Source of the DNA: Staphylococcus condimenti
GTDB taxonomy: Bacteria; Bacillota; Bacilli; Staphylococcales; Staphylococcaceae
Assembly (NCBI RefSeq): GCF_001618885.1
Contig: NZ_CP015114.1
Coordinates: forward strand, 1,426,001-1,490,000
Reading direction: 5' to 3'
Length of the DNA stretch: 64,000 bases
Shown here: in pieces, positions 37,376 to 48,657 of the stretch
Layout: the number at the start of each line of letters is the position of its first letter
How positions within the stretch are numbered: the stretch's first letter is position 1
The notes under the pieces: model-generated
Told to the model about the DNA's origin: nothing
The model's database searches: none
Seen by the model: only the letters and a program-made list of their open reading frames with translations
Program-made: the position numbers and the translations under genes

Positions 37376-37830
37376 TCAGAATAAAGTTTCCCAATTATTT
37401 TCATCTACAATACGGATATGATGTGCTTCAAGTAAAGCAGAAGTAACTCCTAATCCTTCTTTTAACTCACCTGAAAAAGTGCGTCATAAATTGCTTTTGA
37501 ACTGCAACTCGGGCTTCCTGCTTTAAGAACAACAGCCTTACATTCATATTCTTGGAGTAGTTTTAGTGCTTTTAAAGCTCCTTGTTTAAATCGCTCTGTT
37601 ACATCTTCTCCAGTGTTCGTAAGGACTTTTGCTTTATTATTCCATACATCACGACCATCACCATTTACAATTTCTGCAGGGGGTCTGGGCGTAGATAATC
37701 CACCTAATACTTCTGGACAAATACTGATAGCTTTGTTTTGTTTAATTAACTCTCGTAGTTCATGATTTAATTTATTTGTTCCGTTGTAACGCACATTATC
37801 TCCAATTAAACATGCACTGATAGCTATCAT
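37376..37830 (-). pseudogene. DUF523 family protein, frameshifted
   Basis: The first 120 codons match DUF523 (ISACLIGDNVRYNGTNK, CPEVLGGLSTPRPPAEI, LKAGSPSCSSKAIYD). At ALF the frame shifts, and the missing end (SGELKEGLGVTSALLEAHHI to TLF) continues in the next frame up to TGA at 37376-37378. Adding one T to the T5 run near 37483 joins the two. The cysteine motifs of the family are in the first part, so a truncated product could still fold in part. AAGGG precedes the ATG. Function of the family is not known. Confidence 0.85.
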
Positions 37831-37855
37831 ATAAGTTGCCCTTTCTTATCTAACA

Positions 37856-38400
37856 TTACTTTTTGATATTTACTTTGATTTCGCCTAAATCAGTATTGGT
37901 ATATATATTTTTTGCTTTTAATAAAACAACATTAGTGTTATTTTCCAACTCATAGACAATATTTGAACTTACAGTTGAACCTTTTTTAATAATGTCATTT
38001 TGTTTATCCCATTCCTTTTGAATTTCCTCATTCATCGACACTCCGATATTCAACATCTTTTGTGAGTTTTCACTGTCTTGGTACGCTTGAAATATATCAT
38101 ACCAACCACTAGAAGAAGTAACTTCTCTATCGCTATTATTAGTAACCTCGTAGTTAATAACTAGTAGTGGTTTTTTTGAAACTCTTCTTTACCTAATGGG
38201 ATGATTTCTGTTTTTATTACCTTCACTCTTACACCGTTTGCTTCAACAGTATTATTATGGATCTTCCCAATTTTTTTCTTTTCTACTTTTTTAGCATCTA
38301 ACTGATTTGAATCTTTGTTCTCTTCTTTGTTTTCCTCTTTGTTCCCACAAGCCGCTAATAAAATTATCATTATACTTATCATCATTGCTAGTTTTCTCAT
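37856..38400 (-). pseudogene. Lipoprotein with DUF5067-like domain, frameshifted
   Basis: The first part (79 codons) has a lipobox LLAAC and a Lys/Glu/Asn-rich linker, then the start of a DUF5067-like domain (VEANGVRVKVIKTEIIPLG). At an A7 run (38171-38177 on the plus strand) the frame is lost; one extra A leads into KPLLVINYEVTNNSDREV and on to the stop at 37856. Together they give a lipoprotein of about 181 aa. DUF5067 proteins are small surface lipoproteins of unknown role. Confidence 0.8.
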
Positions 38401-38493
38401 AGTTGTCCCCTTCTTTTTGATGAAATAATTTAATCTATTGCCATTAATTATACATTTAAATCTATAAAAAGTAACTAAGAATTATATAAATAA

Positions 38494-38522
38494 ACGCACC
38501 TAATATTTAGCGTTAGGTGCGT
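38494..38522 (-). terminator. Terminator of the 59-aa gene
   Basis: ACGCACCTAA pairs perfectly with TTAGGTGCGT over a 9-nt loop; TTATTTAT follows on the minus strand. Confidence 0.85.
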
Positions 38523-38531
38523 CAATAAAAA

Positions 38532-38711
38532 TTACTCCTCCAACCATTCTTTTACCACTTCAATAGGAACCATTTCTCTAATTGTAGCTTTGAGGTTATT
38601 AATTTGCGCCTTTCTTCCCATACTACTAGCCATATTCATTGGTTTATAATTTTCCCAGTGCTCAAGTTCGTCCATTTTTTCTCTGATTTGCTGTTTGCTG
38701 AATTGTTTCAT
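38532..38711 (-). CDS. Hypothetical 59-aa protein behind a SAM riboswitch
   Basis: This small charged helical protein (starts MKQFSKQQIREKMDELEHWE, ends VKEWLEE) is not recognised. ATG 38711 has GGTGG 8 nt upstream. It is the only gene between a SAM-I riboswitch with its terminator and a second terminator, so it forms a one-gene SAM-controlled unit. That would tie it to methionine or cysteine supply unless the original riboswitch target was deleted. No catalytic motif is visible. Confidence 0.6.
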   Translation of the reverse strand: MKQFSKQQIREKMDELEHWENYKPMNMASSMGRKAQINNLKATIREMVPIEVVKEWLEE

Positions 38712-38740
38712 TTTATTTACCACCTTTATCTTTTTTGGAT

Positions 38741-38890
38741 AAATAAAATAGCCCTTCTTACAAGAAGAAGCGCTTCAACACATCTTCTTATCTTTCAAGT
38801 CATCAACTTGTTGGATTTAGCACGATACCGCAACGCGGTTGCTGCTGGAGCTTCACAGGGCCAAGTCCCTCCACTCACTCTTAATAAGAA
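38741..38890 (-). promoter_or_regulatory. SAM-I (S-box) riboswitch with terminator
   Basis: On the minus strand the conserved S-box pieces occur in order: P1 TTCTTAT, AAGAGTGAGTGGAGGGACTT, GGCCCTGTGAAGCTCCAGCA, GCAACC, GTGCTAAATCC, then the closing ATAAGAA. It is followed by a terminator (GCGCTTCTT/AAGAAGGGC, one mismatch) and a T-rich tail at 38741-38750. High SAM should stop transcription into the 59-aa gene. Confidence 0.9.
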
Positions 38891-39054
38891 CTATTTTATT
38901 CATATATAATGATACCGTATTCCTGTACTTTTTCAACTTATTCACTACAAAAATCCAAAAAAGTTGATTATTTTATTAATAAACCATCTAAACTAATAAT
39001 CATTTAGAATTATGTTAAACTTCAAATATATTCAAATAAAGGGAGATGTTTGAT

Positions 39055-39528
39055 ATGAGTTCAATTTATACATACGAAGATAAGGTCCATCCTTCTTGGA
39101 TTGATCATAATCATCATTTACATGATGCGCAATACTTTTCAATATTCAGCGATGCTGTGGTAGGTTTTTTCGCAAGTTTAGGTTTCTCAATTGATTATCG
39201 TCAAAATCATGATACGACTATTTTTAATTTAGAGGCGCATATTACTTTCTTAAAAGAAATGGTTTTAGATGAATCATTTAAAGTAGATGTTTATGTTTAC
39301 GACTTCGACCATAAACGCGTACATTTTTTCTTAAAAATGTTTAATCAAGATGGGGTACAAACAGCAGCATATGAAGTCATTATGATGTGTATTAACAATA
39401 AGGAGCGTCGCAGTGCTGAGTTTCCAGAATTTGTATATGGAAACATCGAAAAATATTACAAAGAACAAGGGGATTTTGAAATACCGAAACAACTAGGTCA
39501 TCAGATTGGAATTAGACGTAAAAAATAA
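39055..39528 (+). CDS. Hotdog-fold thioesterase (paralogue of betainyl-CoA thioesterase)
   Basis: The 157-aa protein closely parallels the thioesterase at 20191: WIDHNHHLHDAQYFSIFSDA matches WLDHNQHMNDAEYNRVFSDA, and both end QIGI with basic residues. The key Asp and His of the opening motif are kept. It stands alone with its own terminator, so its substrate may be a different short acyl-CoA. ATG 39055 is used with GGGAG 9 nt upstream. It could be a back-up betainyl-CoA thioesterase. Confidence 0.8.
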   Translation: MSSIYTYEDKVHPSWIDHNHHLHDAQYFSIFSDAVVGFFASLGFSIDYRQNHDTTIFNLEAHITFLKEMVLDESFKVDVYVYDFDHKRVHFFLKMFNQDGVQTAAYEVIMMCINNKERRSAEFPEFVYGNIEKYYKEQGDFEIPKQLGHQIGIRRKK

Positions 39529-39532
39529 AAAC

Positions 39533-39566
39533 AAGGCAAGTGAGCTGTAAAGTTCGCTTGCCTTTC
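39533..39566 (+). terminator. Terminator after thioesterase gene
   Basis: AAGGCAAGTGA pairs with TTCGCTTGCCTT, one G-T pair, T-rich tail. Confidence 0.85.
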
Positions 39567-39581
39567 ATTTTATGTTGTTGA

Positions 39582-40445
<864 letters not shown>

Positions 40446-40455
40446 CTAAAAAAAT

Positions 40456-40492
40456 AAGCACATACAGCCCCTCATTACTGTATGTACTTCTA
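40456..40492 (-). terminator. Terminator at end of sulfate cluster
   Basis: AAGTACATACAG pairs with CTGTATGTGCTT on the minus strand, followed by ATTTTTTTA. Confidence 0.9.
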
Positions 40493-40502
40493 TTTTAAAA
40501 AT

Positions 40503-41102
40503 TTATATTACTTTTTGGTCTTCTAAATATTGGATAATTTGTTCTACCGCTTCTTCTACTGAATTTTCTTCTGTATCCACGATAATTTCTGGATTTTCAG
40601 GTGCTTCGTAAGGTGCATCGATACCTGTAAAATTTTTAATTTCTCCTGCGCGCGCTTTTTTATACAATTGCTTAGGGTCTCTTTCTTCACATGCCGCTAC
40701 ACTCGCTTTAGTGTACACTTCTATAAATTCGCCATCTTCTAAAATTTCACGCACATGATCACGGTCTTCACGATATGGTGAGATAAAGGCCGTCAAAGTG
40801 ATTAATCCTGCATCTGATAAAAGTTTGCTTACTTCTCCAATACGACGGATATTTTCTTTTCGATCTTCGGGGCTGAATCCTAAATTATTATTCAACCCAT
40901 GGCGGATATTATCACCATCTAAACGATAAGAACGGACGCCTCGCTCAAATAATGCATTTTCTAAAGCGACACTGATGGTAGATTTCCCAGAACCTGATAA
41001 ACCTGTAAACCAGAGCACTACACTCTTATGGCCATTTTTTTCTTGGCGTTCGCTTTTTGTTACTTCTGAATCGTGCCATGTGATATTTTGTGATTTAACC
41101 AT
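40503..41102 (-). CDS. cysC: Adenylylsulfate kinase
   Basis: The 199-aa kinase phosphorylates adenosine 5'-phosphosulfate (APS) to PAPS. The Walker A motif GLSGSGKST is at about residues 34-42, followed by [10 protein letters not shown] and the [10 protein letters not shown] segment typical of CysC. It follows sat by 5 bp and is the last gene of the sulfate activation operon. GAGG precedes the ATG. Because cysH carries the cysteine motif of APS reductases, the need for PAPS here is not obvious; both may be used. Confidence 0.93.
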   Translation of the reverse strand: MVKSQNITWHDSEVTKSERQEKNGHKSVVLWFTGLSGSGKSTISVALENALFERGVRSYRLDGDNIRHGLNNNLGFSPEDRKENIRRIGEVSKLLSDAGLITLTAFISPYREDRDHVREILEDGEFIEVYTKASVAACEERDPKQLYKKARAGEIKNFTGIDAPYEAPENPEIIVDTEENSVEEAVEQIIQYLEDQKVI

Positions 41103-41107
41103 TTACT

Positions 41108-42307
41108 TTAAGCCTCCCCATTTTGTTCTCTATGTCTGCGTAAACCGCGAATCAGCACTTCTGCTACTTCAGGTCTTGAGAATTCTTTCGGCAATGGTTC
41201 ACCGTTACGTAATTTTTCACGTACTTTTGTTCCGCTTAAATGTACATGATATTTTTTATCATGCGGGCAAGTTTTAGCCGTTGCCATGTTTTCACATTTC
41301 GTGCAGTAAAATGCATGTTCAAATTTCAAAATATTAATACCTAATTCATCCTCGTATTGAGAAATAAGTTCTTGCGCTTCGTATGTACCATAGTAATCAC
41401 CTACACCAGCATGGTCACGACCTACGATGAAATGTGTACATCCATAATTCAACCGTACAATCGCATGCAAGATAGCTTCACGCGGTCCTGCATAACGCAT
41501 TGCAGCAGGGTATATTGCTAAACGTGCGCGATTTTCCGGGAAATAATTTTTCAAAATCACTTGATAGCTTTCCATACGTACATCTGCTGGGATATCATCT
41601 GCTTTTGTTTCACCTACTAAAGGATTCAACAACAATCCATCAACCGTTTCTAAAGCACTCTTTTGAATATATTCATGCGCACGATGAACTGGATTACGTG
41701 TTTGGAAACCAACTACTGTTTTCCAACCTAAATCATGAAACATTTGTCTTACTTCAATCGGATCTAATTCAAATTCTTCAAACTCACTGTGGTCAGGACG
41801 ATTCACTAATTGAATAGGTCCAGCTAAATAAACATTTCCTTTTTCATATACTTTTTTCACACCTGGGTGTGCTTCTTCAGTTGTACCGTAAACATTTTTA
41901 GCTTCTTTTTCTTTATCGTATGTGAACTTTTCTTGTAAATCTAAAACGCCATAAAGCTTGTCGTCTTCTCCGTATAGCGCAATTTTAGAACCTAATTCAT
42001 ATTCATCAGCCTGTTCCTCTGTTACAGGTAATGTAATCGGAATACTCCATAATGTACCGTCAGCTAAGTGCAAGTTTTCTACAACATTCGTATAATCTGC
42101 TTCTCCCATAAACCCAGTCAATGGACTGAAACCACCAATTGCGATTAACTCTAAGTCAGATAAACTCCATGCATTTAACGTTAATTTTGGGAATGCTTCA
42201 GCTTCTTTAATTAACGCTTCTCTCTCCGCACCTTCAAGTTGACGATTAATTAATTCACCGCCGTGAGGTGTACTTGTATAATTAATAATTTGAGTTGCTG
42301 TTGCCAT
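41108..42307 (-). CDS. sat: Sulfate adenylyltransferase
   Basis: The 399-aa ATP sulfurylase makes APS from sulfate and ATP. Catalytic motifs are [10 protein letters not shown] and [11 protein letters not shown], and a zinc-type cysteine group ([13 protein letters not shown]) is near the C-terminus as in bacterial single-chain forms. ATG 42307 is used with GGGAG 9 nt upstream. It lies between the TauE-type permease and cysC, all in one operon. Confidence 0.94.
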   Translation of the reverse strand: MATATQIINYTSTPHGGELINRQLEGAEREALIKEAEAFPKLTLNAWSLSDLELIAIGGFSPLTGFMGEADYTNVVENLHLADGTLWSIPITLPVTEEQADEYELGSKIALYGEDDKLYGVLDLQEKFTYDKEKEAKNVYGTTEEAHPGVKKVYEKGNVYLAGPIQLVNRPDHSEFEEFELDPIEVRQMFHDLGWKTVVGFQTRNPVHRAHEYIQKSALETVDGLLLNPLVGETKADDIPADVRMESYQVILKNYFPENRARLAIYPAAMRYAGPREAILHAIVRLNYGCTHFIVGRDHAGVGDYYGTYEAQELISQYEDELGINILKFEHAFYCTKCENMATAKTCPHDKKYHVHLSGTKVREKLRNGEPLPKEFSRPEVAEVLIRGLRRHREQNGEA

Positions 42308-42325
42308 ACTATCCATCTCCCTTGT

Positions 42326-43225
42326 TTAGTTTTTTCCTACTTTGTGCGTTTGCTTTTTTTGAAAAAAATTGGGTAATTTTCCTGCTTTGTTTAACGTATA
42401 GAACAATAGTACTAACCATGCGACTACCACTGTAATTCTTACAAAAGTTGACATTGATGCGTCAGCTCCAAAAGCACTCATCAATGTATTACTGTTCGTA
42501 AAAATAATTAATCCACCGACAAAAATACCGAGCACTTCAACTGGAATCGCTTTAACCATCCATGCTGCAAATGGTGCTGCTGCCACACCGCCGATACTTA
42601 GTGCTGCTACTAATCCCCAATTGATTTGATCTAATCCTAAGAAAATCAAGAAACTGACAGATGCTGCGATTGTGACAAAGAATTCACTGACAGAAACACT
42701 TCCAATTACGTGTCTCACATTCGCATTGCGTCTTGAAACCAAAACAGAAGTATTTACAGGTCCCCAACCTCCTCCGCCTACAGCAGTTAAGAATCCAGCT
42801 ACTGAACTGAGCGGAATTAATAATTTATTACTAGGCGGGGGACCGTCGGTATAACTTTTCTTTCCTTTAAATGCAAATTGATACAAAATATATATACCGA
42901 TTGAAATCAGGAACAAAGCAACGGCTGGTTTGACGATACTTGCATGCAGATGACTGACTAATGCTGCGCCAATGAAAGCGAACATGGATCCCGGCACCGC
43001 CAATCTTAGAATGAGTTTTTTGTCCGCATTTGCAAATGACATATGCGAAATACCTGATGCTGCTGTTGTTGCAATTTCAGAAAAATGAATTGTCGCTGAA
43101 ACAATGGCAGGAGTGAGTCCGAGTGTTAATAAAATTGATGATGAAGTTACACCGAACCCCATGCCGAGGGAACCGTCAATCAATTGTGCAAAGAAACCGA
43201 CAAAAGCGATAACCAATAATTTTTT
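42326..43225 (-). CDS. TauE/SafE-family permease of the sulfate cluster
   Basis: The 299-aa membrane protein has about eight hydrophobic helices and two TauE/SafE repeats (GSLGMGFGVTSSS near the start, GGGGWGPVNTSVLVSRR in the middle). Its place directly before sat and cysC suggests sulfate uptake or sulfite export. AAAGGAG lies before ATG 43225. The direction of transport cannot be read from the sequence. Confidence 0.85.
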   Translation of the reverse strand, partial: KKLLVIAFVGFFAQLIDGSLGMGFGVTSSSILLTLGLTPAIVSATIHFSEIATTAASGISHMSFANADKKLILRLAVPGSMFAFIGAALVSHLHASIVKPAVALFLISIGIYILYQFAFKGKKSYTDGPPPSNKLLIPLSSVAGFLTAVGGGGWGPVNTSVLVSRRNANVRHVIGSVSVSEFFVTIAASVSFLIFLGLDQINWGLVAALSIGGVAAAPFAAWMVKAIPVEVLGIFVGGLIIFTNSNTLMSAFGADASMSTFVRITVVVAWLVLLFYTLNKAGKLPNFFQKKQTHKVGKN

Positions 43226-43393
43226 CATTGTCTCTGCTCCTTTCTTCAAATAAATGATTTCAAAATTTTCACTTTATTTTATCTAACTTGCAAGCCTTTA
43301 ATTATATTATTCTTATAGGTTTACAAGGATTTAATGTTAAAGAAGGGCGAAGTTTCTTCAATTTCAACCCTTTCACTGCTAGGAATTAATATA

Positions 43394-44167
43394 CTACTGC
43401 AATGCTGCTTCTGTTAATTGCTGGTGCTGTGCGTATTCTTGGAACCAGTTGATTTTACGATTCATACGCACCACTTCACCTACTATAATCATAGAAGGAT
43501 TTTTAAAATGCTTTGCATCTTCAACAATTGTTTCTAATGTGCCGACTGCAGTTTCTTGAACTTCTGAAGTGCCTTGATACACAAGTGCTACAGGTGTTTC
43601 TGCTGCTCTGCCGTTTTCTATTAATAAACGACTGATTTCAGGCAATCGACTAACACCCATATAAATACACAACGTTTCAGGTCCCCTTGCTAAATGCTTC
43701 CAATAATCTTGTTTAAAAGTTTTAGACTTGTTCACGCCTGTTACAAAAGCAACAGATGAACTATAATCTCGATGTGTAACAGGAATACCAGCATACGCAG
43801 GTGCTGCAATGCCTGATGTAATACCTGGTACAATTTCAAATGGCAAATCTTGGTCTGCTAGTACTTCTGCTTCTTCTGCACCTCTGCCGAACAAGAAAGG
43901 GTCACCGCCTTTTAAGCGTGTGACAATATGCCCTTTGCTTGCTAGGCTAACCAGTAAGTTATTAATTTCTGCTTGCGGAATAGAAGGACCATTCGGATCT
44001 TTGCCGCAATAAATTAATCGTGTATTTGGTTTAGCATATTCTAATAATGCTTTATTAACGAGGCGATCATATAGAATCACATCTGCTTTCTCAATGGCTT
44101 TCATACCCTTGACGGTGATTAAATCCGGATCGCCCGGGCCTGCTCCAACTATATATACTTTTCCCAT
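43394..44167 (-). CDS. Uroporphyrinogen-III C-methyltransferase
   Basis: The 257-aa SAM-dependent enzyme makes precorrin-2, the first step to siroheme, the cofactor of sulfite reductase CysI. Family motifs are VGAGPGDPDLITVKG near the N-terminus, KGGDPFLFGRG and GIPVTHRDYSSS. It is a single SUMT domain and lacks the dehydrogenase/chelatase part, which must be elsewhere. It follows cysI by 24 bp. Confidence 0.92.
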   Translation of the reverse strand: MGKVYIVGAGPGDPDLITVKGMKAIEKADVILYDRLVNKALLEYAKPNTRLIYCGKDPNGPSIPQAEINNLLVSLASKGHIVTRLKGGDPFLFGRGAEEAEVLADQDLPFEIVPGITSGIAAPAYAGIPVTHRDYSSSVAFVTGVNKSKTFKQDYWKHLARGPETLCIYMGVSRLPEISRLLIENGRAAETPVALVYQGTSEVQETAVGTLETIVEDAKHFKNPSMIIVGEVVRMNRKINWFQEYAQHQQLTEAALQ

Positions 44168-44191
44168 CTGATCACCTCATTGATTTAAATA

Positions 44192-45901
44192 TTAACCGCG
44201 GAAATCACGTCCGTCTGTCACTTTTTCAACAATACCTTTACGTACAACGAAGTCACCGAAATGCTCGTCCTTTTCACGTTCTTTACTGTATTGTTCTAAG
44301 ATAGGTTTTAGACTTTCTAAGATTTCTTTTTCGCCGATATTTTCTTTATACAACTTATTCAAACGGTCGCCCTTGAAGCTGCCGCCAAGATAGAAATTGT
44401 ATTTACCTGGTGCTTTACCGATAAATGAAATTTCAGCTAAAGCTGGACGCGCACATCCATTAGGACAACCTGTCATTCGAATTGTAATTTCTTCTTCACT
44501 CAAACCGAATTCATCTAATAAATCTTCAATTTTATTGACTAATGAAGGTAAATAACGTTCAGATTCAGCCATTGCCAAACCACAAGTTGGGAAAGCTACA
44601 CATGCCATAGAATTACGGCGCAATCCACTATAGTTTTTACCATCTGTCAGTCCATAATTTTCAATAATTTTCTGAATTTCAGGTTTATCTTTTTCATCTA
44701 CGTTTGCAATAATCAAGTTTTGGTTTGGCGTCATTCTAAAGTCGCCTTTATGCACCTTAGCCAATTCTTTAATTGCAGTTTTTAATTTGAAATCTTCAGT
44801 ATCTTTGATACGTCCATTTTGAATGAATAATGTGTAATGATGTTTGCCTGAACCTTCTGTCCAGCCTAAACGATCTCCATTATCTTCAAATTCGAATGGT
44901 TTGGCTTCTTCTAAATCCCATCCTAATCGGTCATTCAATTCTTGTTTAATCCAATCAAGACCTTTACGGTCAACTGTATATTTAAAACGTGCTTGCATAC
45001 GATCTGAACGGTCACCATAATCACGTTGGATTGTTAAGATTTTTTCGCAAACTTCTTCTGCTTTATCTTTCGGAATGAAACCAATGACTTTACCCACTTG
45101 CGGATAAGTTCTCAAATCATCGTGTTTCATGCCCATTCCGCCACCGACAGAGACGTTGTATCCGATCAGCTCGTCATTCTCTACAATACCAATCAAACCA
45201 ATATCTTGAGAGTATACATCGATATCATTTGAAGGCGGAACTGCAATACCGATTTTAAATTTACGTGGTAAATACGTTTTGCCATACATCGGTTCATGGT
45301 CTTCTTTTTTCGTATCTACAATTTTTTCGCCATCTAGCCAAATTTCATGATAAGCCGTTGTTTTCGGAAGCAAGTGTTGACTGATACTGTCAGCAGTTTG
45401 ATTAACTTCTGCATAAATATCTGATTGATATGGATTAGGATTACACATTACGTTACGCGTCACGTCGCCGCATGCTGCTATAGAATCAAGTACTGCATCA
45501 TGAATACTTTGCATTGATTTTTTCAAATTACGCTTCAAAATACCGTGATACTGCATTGTTTGACGGGTTGTTAAACGGATTTGTTTACCCGCATAGTTAT
45601 CAGCAAGTGCATCTAATTTCAACCATTGATCTGTAGAGACTTTACCGCCAGGAATACGTACACGAATCATAAATGCATAAAGCGGTTCTAATTTTTGTTT
45701 GCGACGTTCTTGACGCAAGTCGCGATCATCTTGCATATAACTTCCGTGGAATTTCAGTAATTTGGTATCGTCTTCTGCAATAGCACCTGTGATAGGGTCA
45801 TTCAACCCTTCCACAATCGTTCCGCGGAGATAATTACTCTCCCCTTTATTACGTTCTAAATCATCTAAACCTTTATATAATTCGTTGTCATTTTTCGCCA
45901 T
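44192..45901 (-). CDS. cysI: Sulfite reductase [NADPH] hemoprotein beta subunit
   Basis: The 569-aa protein reduces sulfite to sulfide with siroheme and a 4Fe-4S cluster. The cluster cysteines are visible as [10 protein letters not shown] (about residue 430) and [10 protein letters not shown] (about 475), with two ferredoxin-like half-domains before them ([25 protein letters not shown]). Length is standard. GGGGGG lies before the ATG. It is 23 bp after cysJ; the two form the holoenzyme. Confidence 0.96.
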   Translation of the reverse strand: MAKNDNELYKGLDDLERNKGESNYLRGTIVEGLNDPITGAIAEDDTKLLKFHGSYMQDDRDLRQERRKQKLEPLYAFMIRVRIPGGKVSTDQWLKLDALADNYAGKQIRLTTRQTMQYHGILKRNLKKSMQSIHDAVLDSIAACGDVTRNVMCNPNPYQSDIYAEVNQTADSISQHLLPKTTAYHEIWLDGEKIVDTKKEDHEPMYGKTYLPRKFKIGIAVPPSNDIDVYSQDIGLIGIVENDELIGYNVSVGGGMGMKHDDLRTYPQVGKVIGFIPKDKAEEVCEKILTIQRDYGDRSDRMQARFKYTVDRKGLDWIKQELNDRLGWDLEEAKPFEFEDNGDRLGWTEGSGKHHYTLFIQNGRIKDTEDFKLKTAIKELAKVHKGDFRMTPNQNLIIANVDEKDKPEIQKIIENYGLTDGKNYSGLRRNSMACVAFPTCGLAMAESERYLPSLVNKIEDLLDEFGLSEEEITIRMTGCPNGCARPALAEISFIGKAPGKYNFYLGGSFKGDRLNKLYKENIGEKEILESLKPILEQYSKEREKDEHFGDFVVRKGIVEKVTDGRDFRG

Positions 45902-45924
45902 CGTGGACTATCCCCCCTTAGAAA

Positions 45925-47769
45925 TTAATAAACGTCACGTTGATAGCGTTTTTCTTTTTTCAATTCTGCTAAATAGTTTTCTGATTCTTCTTCAGTTAAG
46001 CCGCCTTCTTTTTCAAGGACATGCACAATCGCTTGATGTACGTCTTTTGCCATGTTTTTTTCATCACCGCAGACATAAACAGCTGCACCGTTTCTTAGCC
46101 AGTCATAGAATTCTTCGCTTTTCTCATCAATTAAATGTTGCACATAGCGTTTTTCTTCTTGGTCTCTTGAAAAGGCAACATCTGCTTTTTCTAAAACGCC
46201 GCTATCTAACCAATCTTTGATTTCTGTTTGATAAAGGAAATCTGTTGTGAAATGTTGGTTACCGAAGAACAACCATGTTTTACCTGTTAAATCTAATTCT
46301 TCACGTTCTTGCAATACTGCGCGGAATGGTGCAATGCCAGTACCTGGTCCAATCATAATCACTGGTGTTGTTTCATCAAATGGAAATTTGAAGTTTGGAT
46401 TTTTCTTCAAATACACTTTTAATTTGTCCCCTGGTTCAACACGTTCTGCTAATTGAACACTGCATACACCAGAGCGGTCACGGTCATGTGCTTCATAACG
46501 TACTGCACATACTGTGATATGCACTTCGTCCGGATTAGCTTGATTACTACTGGAAATAGAATAACTGCGCGCTGGAATTTTTCTTAAGATTTGATGCAAT
46601 TGGTCAGGTTGTAATGATTCCGTAGGGAAATCATCCAATAAATCGAGCAAGTCTCTGCCGTATACATAATCTTTAACCCATGCATTGTCTGAAAGACGGT
46701 CCATCAATTCTTCGTTATCAAAAATTTGTGCCGCACTTTCAAGTAATGGTTTCGTTAATTTAGTAATTTCAAAATAAGAAGTTAATGCATCAGATAACGT
46801 CATTTTTGTACCTTGTGTATCTACTTCAATTTCTTGTTCTGAATCCCAATCAAGCATATCGATTAATTCATTTACAAGTTCTGGATCATTTTCAGGCAAG
46901 ATATTAATAGAATCTCCAGGTGCATACTCATCGCCGTATCCTTCTAGTGAAAGTTCAAGATGACGTACTTCTTTGTTAGAATCGCGACCTGTGATTTTTT
47001 CGTTTTCCAATACTTCTGCTTCATAAGGATTAGTACGAGAATAAACTGGCGCAGCTACATCATTTTGAATCGGTTCATTCTGTGCATCTTGAACCACTTG
47101 CTTTACTTCTTGGTCACCTAATTCATTGATAATATTGTCGATCCATTCATTCGCCAATTCTTCAAAGTCAATATCGCAATCGACACGAGGCAAGATGCGA
47201 TCTGCATCTAATTCTTCTAAACGCGCGTCGAAATCTTTACCAGTTTGACAGAAGAATTCGTATGATTGATCACCTAAAGCTAATACTGAGAAACGTGCAC
47301 CTTCAAGGTTAGGTGCTTTACGCCCATACAAGAAATCATAGAATTCAACTGCATTATCAGGTGGATCTCCTTCACCGTGAGTAGAGGTTACAATGAGTAA
47401 ATCTTCTACTTTTTTCAAATCTTTCGTTTTATATTGATCCATTTCAGACAATGTTACATCAAAATCTTTTTCTTTTAGTTTGCTTTCTAATAGTTCTGCT
47501 ACCCATTGGGCATTACCTGATTCAGAACCGAATAATACTGTGATTTTTCTCGGTTCAATCACTTGCGGTTGTGCAGCTTGTGCGCCTGCTGTTTCAGGTA
47601 CTTGTACAGCACCAGCTGTTGGAACTGTGCCTGCTTCGCTGCCTTGCATATTTGCAGTTAAATAACCGCTTAACCAAAGTTTTTGGTCATTAGATAAGGT
47701 TGATAAAGCTTGATTAATAAGTTGTGCCTGTTCATCGTTGAACGGACTGTTTGTTGATGATAAACTCAA
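45925..47769 (-). CDS. cysJ: Sulfite reductase [NADPH] flavoprotein alpha subunit
   Basis: The 614-aa flavoprotein carries electrons from NADPH to CysI. Domains in order: an N-terminal extension, flavodoxin-like FMN domain (FGSESGNAQWVAELL, STHGEGDPPDNA), FAD-binding domain (RSYSISS) and NADPH domain (GPGTGIAPFRAVLQER, VYVCGDEKNMAKDV). TTG 47769 has GGAGG 8 nt upstream and is preferred; the ATG five codons earlier lies in that site. It is separated from cysH by about 160 bp, so cysJI may have their own promoter. Confidence 0.95.
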   Translation of the reverse strand: MSLSSTNSPFNDEQAQLINQALSTLSNDQKLWLSGYLTANMQGSEAGTVPTAGAVQVPETAGAQAAQPQVIEPRKITVLFGSESGNAQWVAELLESKLKEKDFDVTLSEMDQYKTKDLKKVEDLLIVTSTHGEGDPPDNAVEFYDFLYGRKAPNLEGARFSVLALGDQSYEFFCQTGKDFDARLEELDADRILPRVDCDIDFEELANEWIDNIINELGDQEVKQVVQDAQNEPIQNDVAAPVYSRTNPYEAEVLENEKITGRDSNKEVRHLELSLEGYGDEYAPGDSINILPENDPELVNELIDMLDWDSEQEIEVDTQGTKMTLSDALTSYFEITKLTKPLLESAAQIFDNEELMDRLSDNAWVKDYVYGRDLLDLLDDFPTESLQPDQLHQILRKIPARSYSISSSNQANPDEVHITVCAVRYEAHDRDRSGVCSVQLAERVEPGDKLKVYLKKNPNFKFPFDETTPVIMIGPGTGIAPFRAVLQEREELDLTGKTWLFFGNQHFTTDFLYQTEIKDWLDSGVLEKADVAFSRDQEEKRYVQHLIDEKSEEFYDWLRNGAAVYVCGDEKNMAKDVHQAIVHVLEKEGGLTEEESENYLAELKKEKRYQRDVY

Positions 47770-47784
47770 GTGTCTTCCCTCCAT

Positions 47785-47931
47785 ATATTAATTTTTATTC
47801 TTAGTTTTTTAGTAGGAATTATGCTTAAAAAAATATATTTTACGGAACCTAAACGTAAGTCACTAATAGGTTTGTTTAATTCCAATAGGTTTACTAAGAA
47901 TTAACAACAAAAAATTTTGCCGCGGCTTAAC
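47785..47931 (-). promoter_or_regulatory. cysJ promoter region with CymR-like motif
   Basis: The minus strand reads CCTATTGGAATTAAAC and then AACCTATTAG, a repeated CCTATTNG element with a GGAAT core resembling sites of the sulfur regulator CymR. It lies 80-130 bp upstream of cysJ. Assigned by resemblance only. Confidence 0.4.
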
Positions 47932-48657
47932 TTAAGACTTACGGCCTACATGCAGTCCGCATTCTGTCTTCATGTTGTTCGACCATCTGCCCTCTCTTGA
48001 ATCTCCTCCAGCTGCTACAGGTGAAGTACAAGGAGCACATCCGATACTCGGATAGTTTTGATCATGAAGCGTATTATACGGTAGTTCATTTGATTTAATG
48101 TAGTCCCAAACATTATCCCAAGTCCAATGAATCAAAGGGCAAACTTTAACGGATTGGAAACGTTCATCTTTGTTTAAGAAGTCTGTGTTGGCTCTTGTCG
48201 GCGACTGTTCTCTTCTGAGTCCGGAAACCCAAGCTATCTGCCCTGTTAATACTTCCTCTAATGGTTTCACTTTACGAATATAACAACATTGGTTCGGGTC
48301 TCTTCTCCAAAGGTTGTCACCATAATGCTCTGCTTGTTCGTCTACAGTTAAGTCTGGTTTTTTCAATTCAATGTTCAATTCTGGATACTTTGCTTTAACA
48401 CGATCGATTAAGTCATAAGTCTCTTCAAAATGCAAACCTGTATCGAGAAATACAATTCTTGCATCAGGTTTCACTTGTGAAATTAAATCAATCAAGACGA
48501 TGCCTTCAGCTCCGAAACTGCAAGCATATACAATTTCATCTCCGTAAGTATCATAAGCCCACTTCAAGACATGATACGCACCCTTTGTTTCATCAAAAAT
48601 ATTCAATGAATCAAAAGGATTTGAGGCGAAGTTTGTATAAGTGATTTTAGAATCCAA
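47932..48657 (-). CDS. cysH: Phosphoadenylyl/adenylyl-sulfate reductase
   Basis: The 241-aa reductase forms sulfite from activated sulfate with thioredoxin. Motifs are the PP-loop-like [20 protein letters not shown], the CC pair ([12 protein letters not shown]), CAPCTSP and the C-terminal ECGLH catalytic cysteine. The CC and CxxC pairs bind a 4Fe-4S cluster and mark the APS-reductase type, although such enzymes can also accept PAPS. TTG start with GGGGAG 9 nt upstream. First gene of the sulfate cluster. Confidence 0.93.
   Translation of the reverse strand: MDSKITYTNFASNPFDSLNIFDETKGAYHVLKWAYDTYGDEIVYACSFGAEGIVLIDLISQVKPDARIVFLDTGLHFEETYDLIDRVKAKYPELNIELKKPDLTVDEQAEHYGDNLWRRDPNQCCYIRKVKPLEEVLTGQIAWVSGLRREQSPTRANTDFLNKDERFQSVKVCPLIHWTWDNVWDYIKSNELPYNTLHDQNYPSIGCAPCTSPVAAGGDSREGRWSNNMKTECGLHVGRKS

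Noticed and set aside
45885..46220. 111-aa plus-strand ORF inside cysJ
   Set aside because: Antisense shadow of the flavoprotein gene; no ribosome site.
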